64,000 nucleotides of DNA from CALDUY01 sp046350255. GTDB lineage: Bacteria > Planctomycetota > Planctomycetia > Gemmatales > Gemmataceae. Positions 42,971 to 53,764 of the stretch are shown piece after piece. The notes beneath the pieces were generated by a model, which was not told the origin of the DNA, did not search any database, and saw only the letters and a program-made list of their open reading frames with translations. Within the stretch, counting starts at the first letter, position 1. Each line of letters begins with the position of its first letter. The position numbers and the translations under genes are program-made. The stretch lies in the NCBI GenBank assembly GCA_046350255.1, contig JAXMAV010000012.1:267540-331539 (forward strand), given 5' to 3'.

Positions 42971-43255
42971 TCAGTCCGAGATCACTTCGATGTTGTGGGG
43001 CGGAGCCGGGATGTCGAGCGACTTCTTGGCCGAGGCCTTCTCAGTTTCTTCCTTGGCTTTCTCAGCCAGTCGCTGCTGAATCTTGCGTTCGGCTTCGAGA
43101 AGATCTTCGCCGATCTTCTTCGTATTAATGTCCACGGTCACGCTTTTCTGGCCGGATTCATTGCGGCCGGTGCGGATGTGATACCAATCGAGGTACCAGC
43201 CGACGGCGGCGAGGGTCAGGGTTAACGCGGCCAGGAAGGCGAGCAAGTTGCGCAT
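42971..43255 (-). CDS. Small single-pass membrane protein, unknown
   Basis: A 94-residue protein: MRNLLAFLAALTLTLAAVGWYLDWY is a membrane anchor or signal. Then comes a basic, Lys/Glu-rich helical tail (DLLEAERKIQQRLAEKAKEETEKAS) likely to form a coiled coil, ending APPHNIEVISD. It may be a small envelope protein. No family recognised. The ATG 43255 has GGAG upstream, so a longer frame to 43399 is not needed. Confidence 0.65.
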   Translation of the reverse strand: MRNLLAFLAALTLTLAAVGWYLDWYHIRTGRNESGQKSVTVDINTKKIGEDLLEAERKIQQRLAEKAKEETEKASAKKSLDIPAPPHNIEVISD

Positions 43256-43344
43256 GGCTCGATCTCCAGCGAGGGAAACGGGAAGGCGCAGGGTGAAGAC
43301 ACCCCGGGAAGAACAGGCTATACCCCGCCAACTTGCGCGGAATC

Positions 43345-43365
43345 CAGGCCAATCACAGGCCAATC
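43345..43365. repeat. Tandem CAGGCCAATC repeat, 11-base period
   Basis: Two copies of CAGGCCAATC at 43345-43354 and 43356-43365. The period is about one helical turn, so a regulator could contact both on the same face. It lies upstream of the candidate prkA promoter. Confidence 0.4.
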
Positions 43366-43423
43366 TGGCAAGGATAAGAGGTGGCCGGCCTCTGGGCAAC
43401 CCGCGCGCTCTGGGAAAACACTC

Positions 43424-43454
43424 TTGACAATCCCCCCGCGCAACAGCGTATGCT
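43424..43454 (+). promoter_or_regulatory. Candidate sigma70-type promoter of the prkA cluster
   Basis: A consensus TTGACA (43424-43429) and TATGCT (43449-43454) are 19 bases apart, longer than ideal. The leader to prkA would be about 380 bases. Confidence 0.35.
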
Positions 43455-43838
43455 GCTACAAGCTGGACTCGACAGGAAGATATCCTTCCTCATCTGGACC
43501 CCTTAAATAATGGGGCACGCGGGCCAGGACCAGATGCCCCGGGCTATTCACCCCCGGCTTCTGAGCAATGCCAGGCGATTTGACGGATCGACTCGGCTGT
43601 GCGTAGAATAAACAGATGAGCAAGCGAGATCACCGCCACGGACTCGGCTTGCCTCCCTGGCCTCGGGGAGGGGGATGCAGGTTTCCTGCCAATCTCGGCT
43701 TTTCATCATTCCAACGACTCCCGGGCTCTCTCTCACAGCCCGTATCTTCCTACCCGTCGGTCGGATCTCCGGCCCGAGTCTACCGTTGCAGAAGTTGCGC
43801 GGCAGCCCGGCTCGCGCCGATCCCAGGAGGAGACAGTG

Positions 43839-45887
<2,049 letters not shown>

Positions 45888-45899
45888 AGGGGTGGGGCC

Positions 45900-47003
45900 G
45901 TGGGCCAGAAGATCGAACGCGACCACCAGCGCTTCCGGAAGCTTGTCCGCGGCAAGGTGAAGAGCAATTTGTCGAAGTACATCAGCCGTGGCGAGATGAT
46001 CGGCAAGAAGGGGAAGGACCTGGTGTCCATCCCCCTGCCCCAGATCGAGATTCCCCAGTTCAAGTATGGGCAGAAAGGCTCAGGTGGCGTCGCCTCGGGG
46101 GAAGGCCAGGTGGGCCAGCCGCTGGGGCCCGGGCAGCAGCAGCCTGGCAAGGGCGAGGCCAGCGACCAGCCCGGTGGGCACATCCTCGAAGTGGACCTGA
46201 CCATGGAGGAGATGGCCTCCATCCTTGGCGAGGAACTGGCCCTGCCGCGGATCGAACCACGGGGTCGCAAGAACATCGTCACTACCAAGGACAAGTACAC
46301 CGGTATCCGCCAGACCGGGCCGGAATCGCTGCGCCATTTCAAGCGCACCTTCAAGCGCGCCATGAAACGGCAGATCTCGGCCGGCACCTACAGCCTCGAT
46401 GACCCCCTGGTCATCCCTATTCGGGCCGACAAGCAGTACCGCTCATGGAAAGAAGTCAAGCAACCCCAGGCGGTGGCGGTCATCATCTACATGATGGATG
46501 TGTCCGGCTCGATGACCGACGAACAGAAGGAGATCGTCCGCATCGAGGCGTTCTGGATCGACACCTGGATCCGGGCGCATTACCAGGGAGTGGAAACGGT
46601 CTACATCATCCACGATGCCGCCGCCCAGGAAGTGGACGAAAACACCTTCTACCACACGCGCGAGTCGGGCGGCACGAAGATCAGCTCGGCCTACAACCTG
46701 TGCGAAAAGATCATCTCCGCGCGCTATCCTCCCGACGAGTGGAACATCTACGCTTTCCACTTCTCCGACGGCGATAACTGGGGCGACGACATTCCCCACT
46801 GCCTGCAGATTCTCCAGGAGAAGGTCCTTCCCCGTGTGAACCTGTTCGGCTACGGACAGGTCGAAAGCCCCTACGGCTCCGGCGAGTTCTTCGATCACAT
46901 TCACGATACGCACGGTTCGCGGGACAATGTGGTGTGCAGCCGCATCCCCGATCGCGACGCGATCCTTGGCTCCATCAAGGAGTTCCTTAGCACCGGACGC
47001 TGA
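45900..47003 (+). CDS. YeaH/YhbH family protein (DUF444, VWA-like)
   Basis: A 367-residue protein, second in the prkA cluster, 12 bases after prkA. An N-terminal HQRFRKLVRGKVKSNLSKYIS region is typical. A Gly/Gln-rich linker covers about 58-95. A von Willebrand A-like fold from about 188 on contains the MIDAS motif DVSGS (200-204) and a later SDGDNWGDD. Starts with GTG at 45900, preceded by GGGGTGGGG. In E. coli this is YeaH, encoded next to YeaG (PrkA). The exact task is unknown, but co-occurrence with PrkA and SpoVR is nearly universal. Confidence 0.95.
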   Translation: MGQKIERDHQRFRKLVRGKVKSNLSKYISRGEMIGKKGKDLVSIPLPQIEIPQFKYGQKGSGGVASGEGQVGQPLGPGQQQPGKGEASDQPGGHILEVDLTMEEMASILGEELALPRIEPRGRKNIVTTKDKYTGIRQTGPESLRHFKRTFKRAMKRQISAGTYSLDDPLVIPIRADKQYRSWKEVKQPQAVAVIIYMMDVSGSMTDEQKEIVRIEAFWIDTWIRAHYQGVETVYIIHDAAAQEVDENTFYHTRESGGTKISSAYNLCEKIISARYPPDEWNIYAFHFSDGDNWGDDIPHCLQILQEKVLPRVNLFGYGQVESPYGSGEFFDHIHDTHGSRDNVVCSRIPDRDAILGSIKEFLSTGR

Positions 47004-47058
47004 TCCTTCCCCGCCCGGCAGCGGATCTCAGCGGAACCCAACCCCTAGCACGGTTGCC

Positions 47059-48615
47059 ATGAACACCCCTTACGACACTCGACTACCTCGCCATCTGCAG
47101 ATGCTCAAGGAAGAGATCGAGGGGTACGCGCGCGGCTATGGGCTCGACTTCTACGAGACCATCTTCGAGGTGATCGATGCCGAGGATCTCAACGAGATCG
47201 CAGCCTATGGTGGCTTTCCCACGCGCTATCCGCACTGGTCGTTCGGCATGCAGTTCGAGGAGTTGAAGAAAGGCTACGACTACGGTCTGTCGAAGATCTA
47301 CGAAATGGTCATCAACAACGACCCGTGCTACGCCTATCTCATGCGATCGAACCACACCGTGGATCAGAAGCTGGTGATGGCTCACGTCTACGGGCATTGC
47401 GACTTCTTCAAGAACAACGCCTACTTCGCCCACACCAGCCGCAAGATGATGGACGAGATGGCCAACCACGGCGCGCGGATTCGCAGCTACGCGGAGAAGT
47501 TCGGCGAGGACGAGGTGGAGGCCTTCCTCGATCGCTGCATGTCGATTGATGACCTCATCGACATCCATTCGGTAGCCATCAAACGCCGTAATCCCATCTC
47601 GCGCTATGACTTCTCCGCCGAAGGCGATCGCGGCGACGGCAACCAGGCGACTCGCTTCAAGTCCAAGGATTACATGGACGAGTACGTCAATCCGCGCGAG
47701 GTACTCCGCGCTGAGGAGGAAAAACGCCGCAAGGAAGCCGAGCAGGTGGCTCGCAGCTTCCCCGAACAGCCCGAGAAGGATGTCCTGCTCTTCCTGATCG
47801 AGTTCGCTCCCTTGAAGACCTGGCAACGCGATGTCCTCTCCATCGTCCGGGACGAGGCCTATTACTTCATGCCGCAGGGGATGACGAAGATCATGAATGA
47901 GGGCTGGGCCAGCTACTGGCACAGCACCATCATGACGCAGAAGGCACTTAGCCCCTCTGAGGTGATTGATTACGCCGACCACCATTCGGGAACGATGGCC
48001 ATGTCCGGGGGACGGCTCAATCCCTACAAGCTGGGAATCGAATTACTCCGCGATATTGAGTTCCGCTGGGATACCGGGCGGTTTGGCAAGGAGTGGGAGG
48101 AGTGCGACGACCTGGAGACGAAACGCAGGTGGAACAAGGAGCTAGGTCTGGGTCGGAAGAAGATCTTTGAGGTGCGCCGTATCCACAACGACATCTCCTT
48201 CATCGACACCTTCCTGACTCCCGAGTTCTGTGTGCAGCACAATCTGTTCACCTTCGCCTACCAGGAGCAGTCGGGCAACTACTACATCGAGTCGCGCGAC
48301 TTCGAGAAAATTAAGCAGCGGCTCCTCTTCAGCTTGACGAACTTTGGCAAACCGTGGATCTATGTAGTAGATGGCAATTACCGCAATCGCGGCGAGTTGC
48401 TCCTGCGACACCAGCATTCGGGTGTCGATCTCCGTCTGGATCAGGCCTCGGACACCCTGGCAAATATCCAGTTCCTCTGGGGTCGGCCCGTCCACCTTAT
48501 CACCCTGGTTGATGGAAAACCGACCACCCTGTCCTTCGACGGAACCGATCACGCCATCCGAACGGGAGGAGAAGCCGATGACGCTCGACGAAACTCTGCT
48601 GCAAAATCTCGCTAA
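47059..48615 (+). CDS. SpoVR family protein
   Basis: A 518-residue SpoVR/YcgB protein. Markers: IFEVIDAEDLNEIAAYGGFPTRYPHWSFGMQFEELKKG cut into conserved blocks, MRSNHTVDQKLVMAHVYGHCDFFKNN near 95-120, MNEGWASYWH near 275, and LNPYKLGIELLRDIE. SpoVR was named for a role in Bacillus spore cortex, yet most carriers do not sporulate. The ATG is at 47059, with no strong ribosome site. The 3' end overlaps the next gene by 38 bases. Confidence 0.95.
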   Translation: MNTPYDTRLPRHLQMLKEEIEGYARGYGLDFYETIFEVIDAEDLNEIAAYGGFPTRYPHWSFGMQFEELKKGYDYGLSKIYEMVINNDPCYAYLMRSNHTVDQKLVMAHVYGHCDFFKNNAYFAHTSRKMMDEMANHGARIRSYAEKFGEDEVEAFLDRCMSIDDLIDIHSVAIKRRNPISRYDFSAEGDRGDGNQATRFKSKDYMDEYVNPREVLRAEEEKRRKEAEQVARSFPEQPEKDVLLFLIEFAPLKTWQRDVLSIVRDEAYYFMPQGMTKIMNEGWASYWHSTIMTQKALSPSEVIDYADHHSGTMAMSGGRLNPYKLGIELLRDIEFRWDTGRFGKEWEECDDLETKRRWNKELGLGRKKIFEVRRIHNDISFIDTFLTPEFCVQHNLFTFAYQEQSGNYYIESRDFEKIKQRLLFSLTNFGKPWIYVVDGNYRNRGELLLRHQHSGVDLRLDQASDTLANIQFLWGRPVHLITLVDGKPTTLSFDGTDHAIRTGGEADDARRNSAAKSR

Positions 48616-49051
48616 CTGGCGACCTGCCGGTCCCGGGGAGAAACTCTCGGTCGCTCCTCCGGATTCCGACTGGAAGATTGAGATCCAGGCCCAGGCTGTC
48701 GATGGTGTCGGTGCCCGGTTGTGGGAAGTCGTGCTGGACCGTCGGTCGAGCACCACTGACCTCAGGCCCCTGGAAGATCAGGCCCAATATATCGCTTCCC
48801 GGGTGACCGGCCTGCTCGAACCGTTGCGCGTGGTGGAAATCGATATCCTGGCCGGCCTGGCGCAGCTGCGAAGCGAAGCACCAGCGACTCGGGGTGCGTC
48901 GCGCTTCTACTACGAAGTGGTCCGGCATACCGGAGGACGTACCGAGGTCCGTCGCTTCGAGTCCGCGGGCTCGGCCCGGCGCGAGCGGGTGCTGTTTTCG
49001 CTGACGCACGAGGCGATCGCCAAGCTGGCGACCGACCTGGCCAGCGCCTGA
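48578..49051 (+). CDS. Unrecognised protein, fourth gene of the prkA cluster
   Basis: A 157-residue soluble protein. GGGAGGAGA lies six bases before ATG 48578, which sits inside the end of the spoVR-like gene (38-base overlap, different frame), implying translational coupling. The sequence alternates strands and helices (WKIEIQAQAVDGVGARLWEVVLDRR, FYYEVVRHTGGRTEVRRFES, VLFSLTHEAIAKLATDLAS) and is acidic-neutral. No family recognised. Its placement suggests it works with PrkA, YeaH and SpoVR. Confidence 0.75.
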   Translation: MTLDETLLQNLANWRPAGPGEKLSVAPPDSDWKIEIQAQAVDGVGARLWEVVLDRRSSTTDLRPLEDQAQYIASRVTGLLEPLRVVEIDILAGLAQLRSEAPATRGASRFYYEVVRHTGGRTEVRRFESAGSARRERVLFSLTHEAIAKLATDLASA

Positions 49052-49112
49052 AGTTACCCTGCGAGAAGATTGGACTGTAGTTCGAACCGGCTTTCCGGGA
49101 ACGCTGTTCGCA

Positions 49113-49141
49113 TTGACCGCGTTCCGGACTCGCCCTATCAT
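49113..49141 (+). promoter_or_regulatory. Candidate sigma70-type promoter
   Basis: TTGACC (49113-49118) and TATCAT (49136-49141) with exactly 17 bases between them, about 75 bases before the gene at 49217. Confidence 0.5.
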
Positions 49142-49216
49142 CACCAAATCTCTCTAATAGGCGAGTTACCGGTCTCTCCAGGTTCGGGAGGCCGAGGAAA
49201 ATGAGGTTTGTAGGCC

Positions 49217-49855
49217 ATGAAGGCGGAAGAACGCAAGGCGCTGGAAACCAACGTTCTCGCGGATGAGCTGGGCAAGGCGATCCGGGGGTTGAAGAAGGGG
49301 CCGCCACTCGCCCTGCTTCTGTACTCGGGCCTCGCCGTCCTCCTGCTTCTGGGCTTCTTCCTCTTCCGCTACTTCTGGAGCAGCTCCGGAGCCGCTATCT
49401 CCGAACGCTGGGTCCAGGTTGATAGCATCGTCTTCCCCGAGCAGATTGAGGAGTACCTCAAGGAGTCCGACCTGAAAGGTACTCCCCAGGCCGGAGTGGT
49501 GGGGTTCAAAGAGGCGCGGCTGAAGCTAACCCAGGGTATCCGCGATCTGGGAGCGAATTTCCCCCAGGCCAAGAAGAACCTGGAAGAAGGCACAGAGCTT
49601 TACGAGAAGCTGCTGACGAGCAAGCTGACCACGCAATCGTCCCTGCTTCACCAGGAAGCTCTGTGGGGTGCGGCCAAGGGCAGCGAGTCGCTGGGCGACC
49701 TCGATAAGGCCACGGGATTCTACTCGAAGCTGGCCAAGGAGTATCCCGCCAGTGCGATGGGGAAGGATGCTGCTCGTCAGTTGGCTCGACTGGAGTCTTC
49801 TGAGGGACGCAAGGACCTCGCCGAGCTGCGCCAGCTCTTCTCGGCTCCGAAATAG
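49217..49855 (+). CDS. Membrane-anchored TPR-like protein (YfgM/tol-pal type)
   Basis: A 212-residue protein. N-terminal helix MKAEERKALETNVLADELGKAI is cytoplasmic. One membrane segment lies at about 31-51 (ALLLYSGLAVLLLLGFFLF). The rest is helical with TPR-like repeats (ALWGAAKGSESLGDLDKATGFYSKLAKEYPASAMGKDAARQLARL). The N-terminal motif KAEERKALETNVLAD is one I associate with planctomycete TPR membrane proteins. Probably an envelope scaffold or chaperone. Partner unknown. Confidence 0.8.
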   Translation: MKAEERKALETNVLADELGKAIRGLKKGPPLALLLYSGLAVLLLLGFFLFRYFWSSSGAAISERWVQVDSIVFPEQIEEYLKESDLKGTPQAGVVGFKEARLKLTQGIRDLGANFPQAKKNLEEGTELYEKLLTSKLTTQSSLLHQEALWGAAKGSESLGDLDKATGFYSKLAKEYPASAMGKDAARQLARLESSEGRKDLAELRQLFSAPK

Positions 49856-49934
49856 CGCGGCGAACCGCAACCTCTGCTACAATGCCACGAGCCGGGAATC
49901 TCCCGGCTCGTTTCTCTTCCCACTGACACTCATC

Positions 49935-50942
49935 ATGGATCTTGCAGACGCCACCGACCCTGGGCTCATCGAACACGTCGCCCGCCTCAAGATCGATGGC
50001 ACGCGACTGGATCAGTATTTGTGTAACGTCTTCGGCGAGTTCAGCCGGTCCAGCGTGCAACGTGTCATCGATGCGGGTGGCGTCACCGTCAACGGCAAGC
50101 CCGCCAAGGCCAGCTACAAGGTCCGGCACGGCGACGTCATCCAGGTGCGCCCCCCAGAGCCACCGCGCCCTGGCCCTGCTGCCGAGGACATTCCTCTGGA
50201 GATCCTTTTTGAGGACGACTACCTCGCCATCATCAACAAACCCGCCGACATGGTGGTCCATCCCGCCAAAGGAAACTGGACTGGCACTCTGGTCAACGCT
50301 CTGCGCCACCATTTCCCCCAGCTGTCGGGCCTCAATGGCGATTATCGCGCTGGCATCGTCCACCGTCTCGACCGCGACACCAGCGGAGTCATTCTCGTTG
50401 CCAAGGAGGAGCAAACGCACCGCGATCTGTCGATGCTGTTCGAGGAGCGCAAGATTTTCAAGGAATACATCGCGCTAACGGCCGGCATCCTGGACCGCGA
50501 TAGCGACTACATCGAGAGCAAGATCGGGCATCACAAGCATGATCGCATCAAGATGATCGTGGCCGATGAGGACGACGAGGACGCCAAGGACGCCTGCACT
50601 TACTATGAAGTCATCGAGCGGTTCCGCGGCTTCAGCTGGGTCCGCTGCCAACCGCGCACCGGGCGCACGCATCAGATTCGCGTCCATCTGGCCAGCATTG
50701 GCTATCCCATCCTGGCGGACAAGGTTTACTCTGGCCGGGATCGCCTGCGACGGTCCGACCTGGTGCCAGGCACTCCCGAGGCCGAGGACGAGGTGCTCCT
50801 GCCGCGCCAGGCACTGCATGCCCATCGGCTTCGGTTTCGCCATCCGCGCAAGGGCACTTTGCTCGAAGCCGAGGCTCCCCTGCCTCCCGAATTCGTGCGC
50901 ACCCTGGACCTTCTACGTCGGCATCGGCCTCTCTACTCCTGA
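49935..50942 (+). CDS. rluD: RluD-family 23S rRNA pseudouridine synthase
   Basis: Converts uridines in 23S rRNA helix 69 to pseudouridine. 335 residues. An N-terminal S4-like RNA-binding part (RLDQYLCNVFGEFSRSSVQRVIDAGGVTVNG) is followed by the catalytic domain with HRLDRDTSG near 150 (catalytic Asp) and RTGRTHQIRVHLASIGYPILAD near 245. RluA/RluC are close relatives, so the target may differ. Starts ATG 49935 after a long open frame that overlaps the preceding gene. It heads a small group with the two genes downstream. Confidence 0.9.
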   Translation: MDLADATDPGLIEHVARLKIDGTRLDQYLCNVFGEFSRSSVQRVIDAGGVTVNGKPAKASYKVRHGDVIQVRPPEPPRPGPAAEDIPLEILFEDDYLAIINKPADMVVHPAKGNWTGTLVNALRHHFPQLSGLNGDYRAGIVHRLDRDTSGVILVAKEEQTHRDLSMLFEERKIFKEYIALTAGILDRDSDYIESKIGHHKHDRIKMIVADEDDEDAKDACTYYEVIERFRGFSWVRCQPRTGRTHQIRVHLASIGYPILADKVYSGRDRLRRSDLVPGTPEAEDEVLLPRQALHAHRLRFRHPRKGTLLEAEAPLPPEFVRTLDLLRRHRPLYS

Positions 50943-50955
50943 AGGTGGTTCTGCC

Positions 50956-51471
50956 ATGTTCGCCAACCGGTGGGTGCTTTTGCCCGGTCTGCTGGCGCTG
51001 CTCCTCGTTGGGGTCTGGCTGTTGTGGAAGTCAGCGTCGCTGCCCGGCATTTCGACACCACCGCCCAACGAGACGGCGAACGACAGTCTGATCGCCGAGT
51101 TTCACCGACGAGTCAATCAGGACGATGCGCAGGCCCGGGAGCTACTGACTCCTCCGCCAGTTTTCGACGAGGAACCAGTTAGCGAGGCGGAGGCCGACCA
51201 CCGCCAGGCTGGCTTCTTCTTGCACGATCCGGCCCTGCGCATCGAATCGATCCAACAGGGTGCTTACGGACAAGACGGCAAGCGGACTGGCCAGGGAGAG
51301 CGCTACACTTTTGTGACAAGAATCCAGGGAAGCACTCCTCCGCTGCGGATCCGCGACGCCAGCGGAAAAGTGGGGTCACCCGCGCGGTTACTCATGGTCA
51401 ACCCGGACATCGTAGTGGAGATCCACGACGGCAAGATTCGCCCTATCCGACCCGATTTGCACCGAGACTGA
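50956..51471 (+). CDS. Unrecognised single-pass membrane protein
   Basis: A 171-residue protein with an N-terminal membrane anchor (about 8-25) and a mature part that contains ANDSLIAEFHRRVNQDDAQARELLTPPP, a TFVTRIQGSTPPLRIRDAS strand region and a final IHDGKIRPIRPDLHRD. Similar to a nuclear-transport-factor-like accessory fold in outline, but not recognised. A GAAGG site precedes it, and it lies 13 bases after rluD and 9 bases before the dsbB-like gene, so the three are one operon. Confidence 0.7.
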   Translation: MFANRWVLLPGLLALLLVGVWLLWKSASLPGISTPPPNETANDSLIAEFHRRVNQDDAQARELLTPPPVFDEEPVSEAEADHRQAGFFLHDPALRIESIQQGAYGQDGKRTGQGERYTFVTRIQGSTPPLRIRDASGKVGSPARLLMVNPDIVVEIHDGKIRPIRPDLHRD

Positions 51472-51480
51472 GGAGCTTCC

Positions 51481-52047
51481 ATGTCCATCGAACCGCGCAC
51501 GCCACCTTCGGCCGGTCCCTTGACACTGCTCGCGCTGATCCTCAGCTGGGTCGCCGTCGTGGGCAGCGTCTTTCTGACACTAGGCATGGGTCTGACCGCA
51601 TGCCCCTTGTGCTTCTACCAGCGCGCCTTCGCCTGTGCCGTTGCCGCCACCCTGTCGGTGGGCGTCACCACGGGTATGGCTCGCACCACCGCGCTGTCCG
51701 CCCTCACCTTGCCGATCTGTATCGCGGGCTTATCCGTGGCGGGGTTCCACGTCTGGCTCGAACAATCCGGCAAGCTGGAATGCCCGGCTGGTGTGGCTGG
51801 GCTGGGCTCGGCCCCCACCCAAAGCTGCGCCATCTTCGCCCTGCTGACGCTGGTGTTGCTTTCCGAGGCCTGGCAAGATCTTCGCCCCGGTGGTGGCTGG
51901 TCGGCCACCCTGGGTTCCATCTTGCTGGGGGTGGTTCTGGCACTGCTGTGCATTGCTTCCGCCCCGAGGCTGAACCCGGCTCCGGAAAAGCCTTACGAGG
52001 AAGCACCTAGGATTTGCCGTCCTCCGTATGTGGCACCAGCGGAGTGA
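51481..52047 (+). CDS. DsbB-like disulfide bond formation protein (BdbC/DsbB family)
   Basis: A 188-residue membrane protein with four helices. The first redox pair is in TACPLCFYQR (C41, C44), the family signature with the Arg that contacts quinone. The second pair is C101 and C116 in the loop LECPAGVAGL-x-SAPTQSC. DsbB passes electrons from a thiol oxidase to quinone. No partner DsbA is in the window. The 3' end overlaps the sensor kinase gene by 41 bases on the opposite strand. Confidence 0.88.
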   Translation: MSIEPRTPPSAGPLTLLALILSWVAVVGSVFLTLGMGLTACPLCFYQRAFACAVAATLSVGVTTGMARTTALSALTLPICIAGLSVAGFHVWLEQSGKLECPAGVAGLGSAPTQSCAIFALLTLVLLSEAWQDLRPGGGWSATLGSILLGVVLALLCIASAPRLNPAPEKPYEEAPRICRPPYVAPAE

Positions 52048-53761
52048 GCGTTCCGGCTGGCGTCCCCGTGCTGTACATCCTTACGTCGATCCGCTGAGCG
52101 CGAGACAGATCGATTCCCTCGTGCGCCAGATCGAACTCCAGGCGCGATTGATCGCTCAGAGCCAATGGCAGGCGCACGGTGAAGGTGCTTCCGCGACCCA
52201 GCTCGCTTTGCAGCGTCACCTCGCCGCCCAGCAGCTTGGAAAGCTCACGTACGATCGACAGCCCCAGCCCTGTGCCGCCGTGCTCGCGGGTCATCACCGT
52301 GCCGGCCTGGCGGAACTTCTCGAAAACCAGCTCCTGCTCCTCCGGGGCGATGCCCACCCCAGTATCCTGCACCGTGAGCACCACCTGCGGTCCATCGATC
52401 TCAGCGCGCAGCTGGACGGTGCCTCCTTCGGGAGTGAACTTGATCGCGTTGGAGACCAGATTGTTGAGGATCTGCTGCACCTTGACCATGTCCTGGCGCA
52501 GTCGGGGCAGCCCGGCGGCGTAGATTCCGCGGAGGTCGATGTTCTTTTTCTCGGCCAGGGGGCGGAACATGGTCAGCACGCCCTCGCAGGCATCGACGAC
52601 GTCGAACGTACTGAGTGACACCTGCATCCGACCTGCCTCGATCTTGGCCAGGTCGAGAATGTCGTTGATCAGCGCCATCAGCTGCTCGCCCGATGTGTGG
52701 ATGTTCGTCACCCAGCGCTGTTGCTTGTCGTTCAACCCGGTCGCCCCCTGAAGCACTTCGCTGAAGCCCAGGATGGAGTGCAGTGGGGTGCGGAGCTCAT
52801 GACTGATGCGGGCCAGGAAGTCGCTCTTGAGTCGGTTGGACTCGTACAGCGCCAGGTTTGCCTGAGCCAGCTCATCGACCTTCCGGTCCAGGTCGTTGTT
52901 GACCTTGCGAAGGCGATCCTGCATGGCCAGCAGATTGCGCAACATGCGGTTGAATGCGTGCGACAGATCCTCAAACTCGTCCCCGGTCTGAATCTCGCTC
53001 CGGACGTTCAATTCGCCCGAGGAGATGGTGTCCGACACCTCTTTCAAATGCTTGACCGGCTTGACGATGACATAGCGCACGATGAGGTAACTTCCCGCCA
53101 TGATGAGCAGGGCAGTGACCAGTGCGGTGGAGATGAGCAGCGCCCGGTTGGTGTGCATCTCCTCTTCAATGGGCTCGGTCGGCACCTCGATCTTGATGAC
53201 TGCCAGCAGGTCGTTCTCAGCCAGTTCGCTGCGCGACTGACGATGACAGCCCAGGCAGCTGGGTGTCGCGCGGACAGCGCCGAAGTAGAGGTATTTCCCC
53301 TGTGAGAGTAATGGTTGCGGATCCTCGGTCTTGTCGCGCTTCTCGCGGAACTCCCGCAGCTTCTGCTGGCTGATGGGATCGAGCACCTCGTCAGGTCGGG
53401 TGGGATGCGCCTTGATGAGAGTAAACTGGTAGGCCCGCAGGGCGCGCGGCCAGCGCTCCTCCCACTCCATGCGGAACTCCTGCAGCGCCTGGTTCATCCG
53501 CCGGGCCTGCTCGGTGTTTCCTCGGTCGGCGGGTGGGCTGGACGCCGGTTTGCATCCTGTAGCCAGCTGCTGATCGACAATCTGCACCACCAGCAGGCGG
53601 CAGGCGGTGACCAGCTGATCGTAGGCCAGGTGCTCAGTCTGGCGTGCATAGAGCCAGAAGCTCCCGGTGATCAGCAAGAGGATGAAGGCGCCGAACAGGA
53701 AGCGACACTTCCTCTCGAGGCTCGTTTCACCCAGCAGGCGCTTGAAGGCTCGGTACGACAT
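52007..53761 (-). CDS. Membrane sensor histidine kinase with CxxCH haem-type sensor domain
   Basis: A 584-residue kinase. TM1 lies at about 22-39, and a periplasmic domain of about 165 residues contains CLGCH (C169, C172, H173), a c-type haem attachment motif as in DUF3365/Tll0287-type sensors. TM2 covers about 207-229, then HAMP, a helical coil, and a HisKA domain with phosphoacceptor His321 in ISHELRTPL. HATPase N and G boxes follow (NLVSNAIKFT, DTGVGIAPEE, GTGLGLSIV). No receiver is fused. It starts three bases after the mutM stop. A redox or gas cue is plausible. No response regulator is adjacent. Confidence 0.9.
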   Translation of the reverse strand: MSYRAFKRLLGETSLERKCRFLFGAFILLLITGSFWLYARQTEHLAYDQLVTACRLLVVQIVDQQLATGCKPASSPPADRGNTEQARRMNQALQEFRMEWEERWPRALRAYQFTLIKAHPTRPDEVLDPISQQKLREFREKRDKTEDPQPLLSQGKYLYFGAVRATPSCLGCHRQSRSELAENDLLAVIKIEVPTEPIEEEMHTNRALLISTALVTALLIMAGSYLIVRYVIVKPVKHLKEVSDTISSGELNVRSEIQTGDEFEDLSHAFNRMLRNLLAMQDRLRKVNNDLDRKVDELAQANLALYESNRLKSDFLARISHELRTPLHSILGFSEVLQGATGLNDKQQRWVTNIHTSGEQLMALINDILDLAKIEAGRMQVSLSTFDVVDACEGVLTMFRPLAEKKNIDLRGIYAAGLPRLRQDMVKVQQILNNLVSNAIKFTPEGGTVQLRAEIDGPQVVLTVQDTGVGIAPEEQELVFEKFRQAGTVMTREHGGTGLGLSIVRELSKLLGGEVTLQSELGRGSTFTVRLPLALSDQSRLEFDLAHEGIDLSRAQRIDVRMYSTGTPAGTLTPLVPHTEDGKS

Positions 53762-53764
53762 CGG

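Larger units (their letters stand above)
43256..43838. other. Long intergenic region upstream of prkA
   Basis: About 580 bases between divergent genes. It contains a tandem 10-mer repeat (43345-43365), a promoter candidate (43424-43454), and a 6-bp hairpin (43474-43490). Open frames here have no coding character. The rest is unremarkable. Confidence 0.4.
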
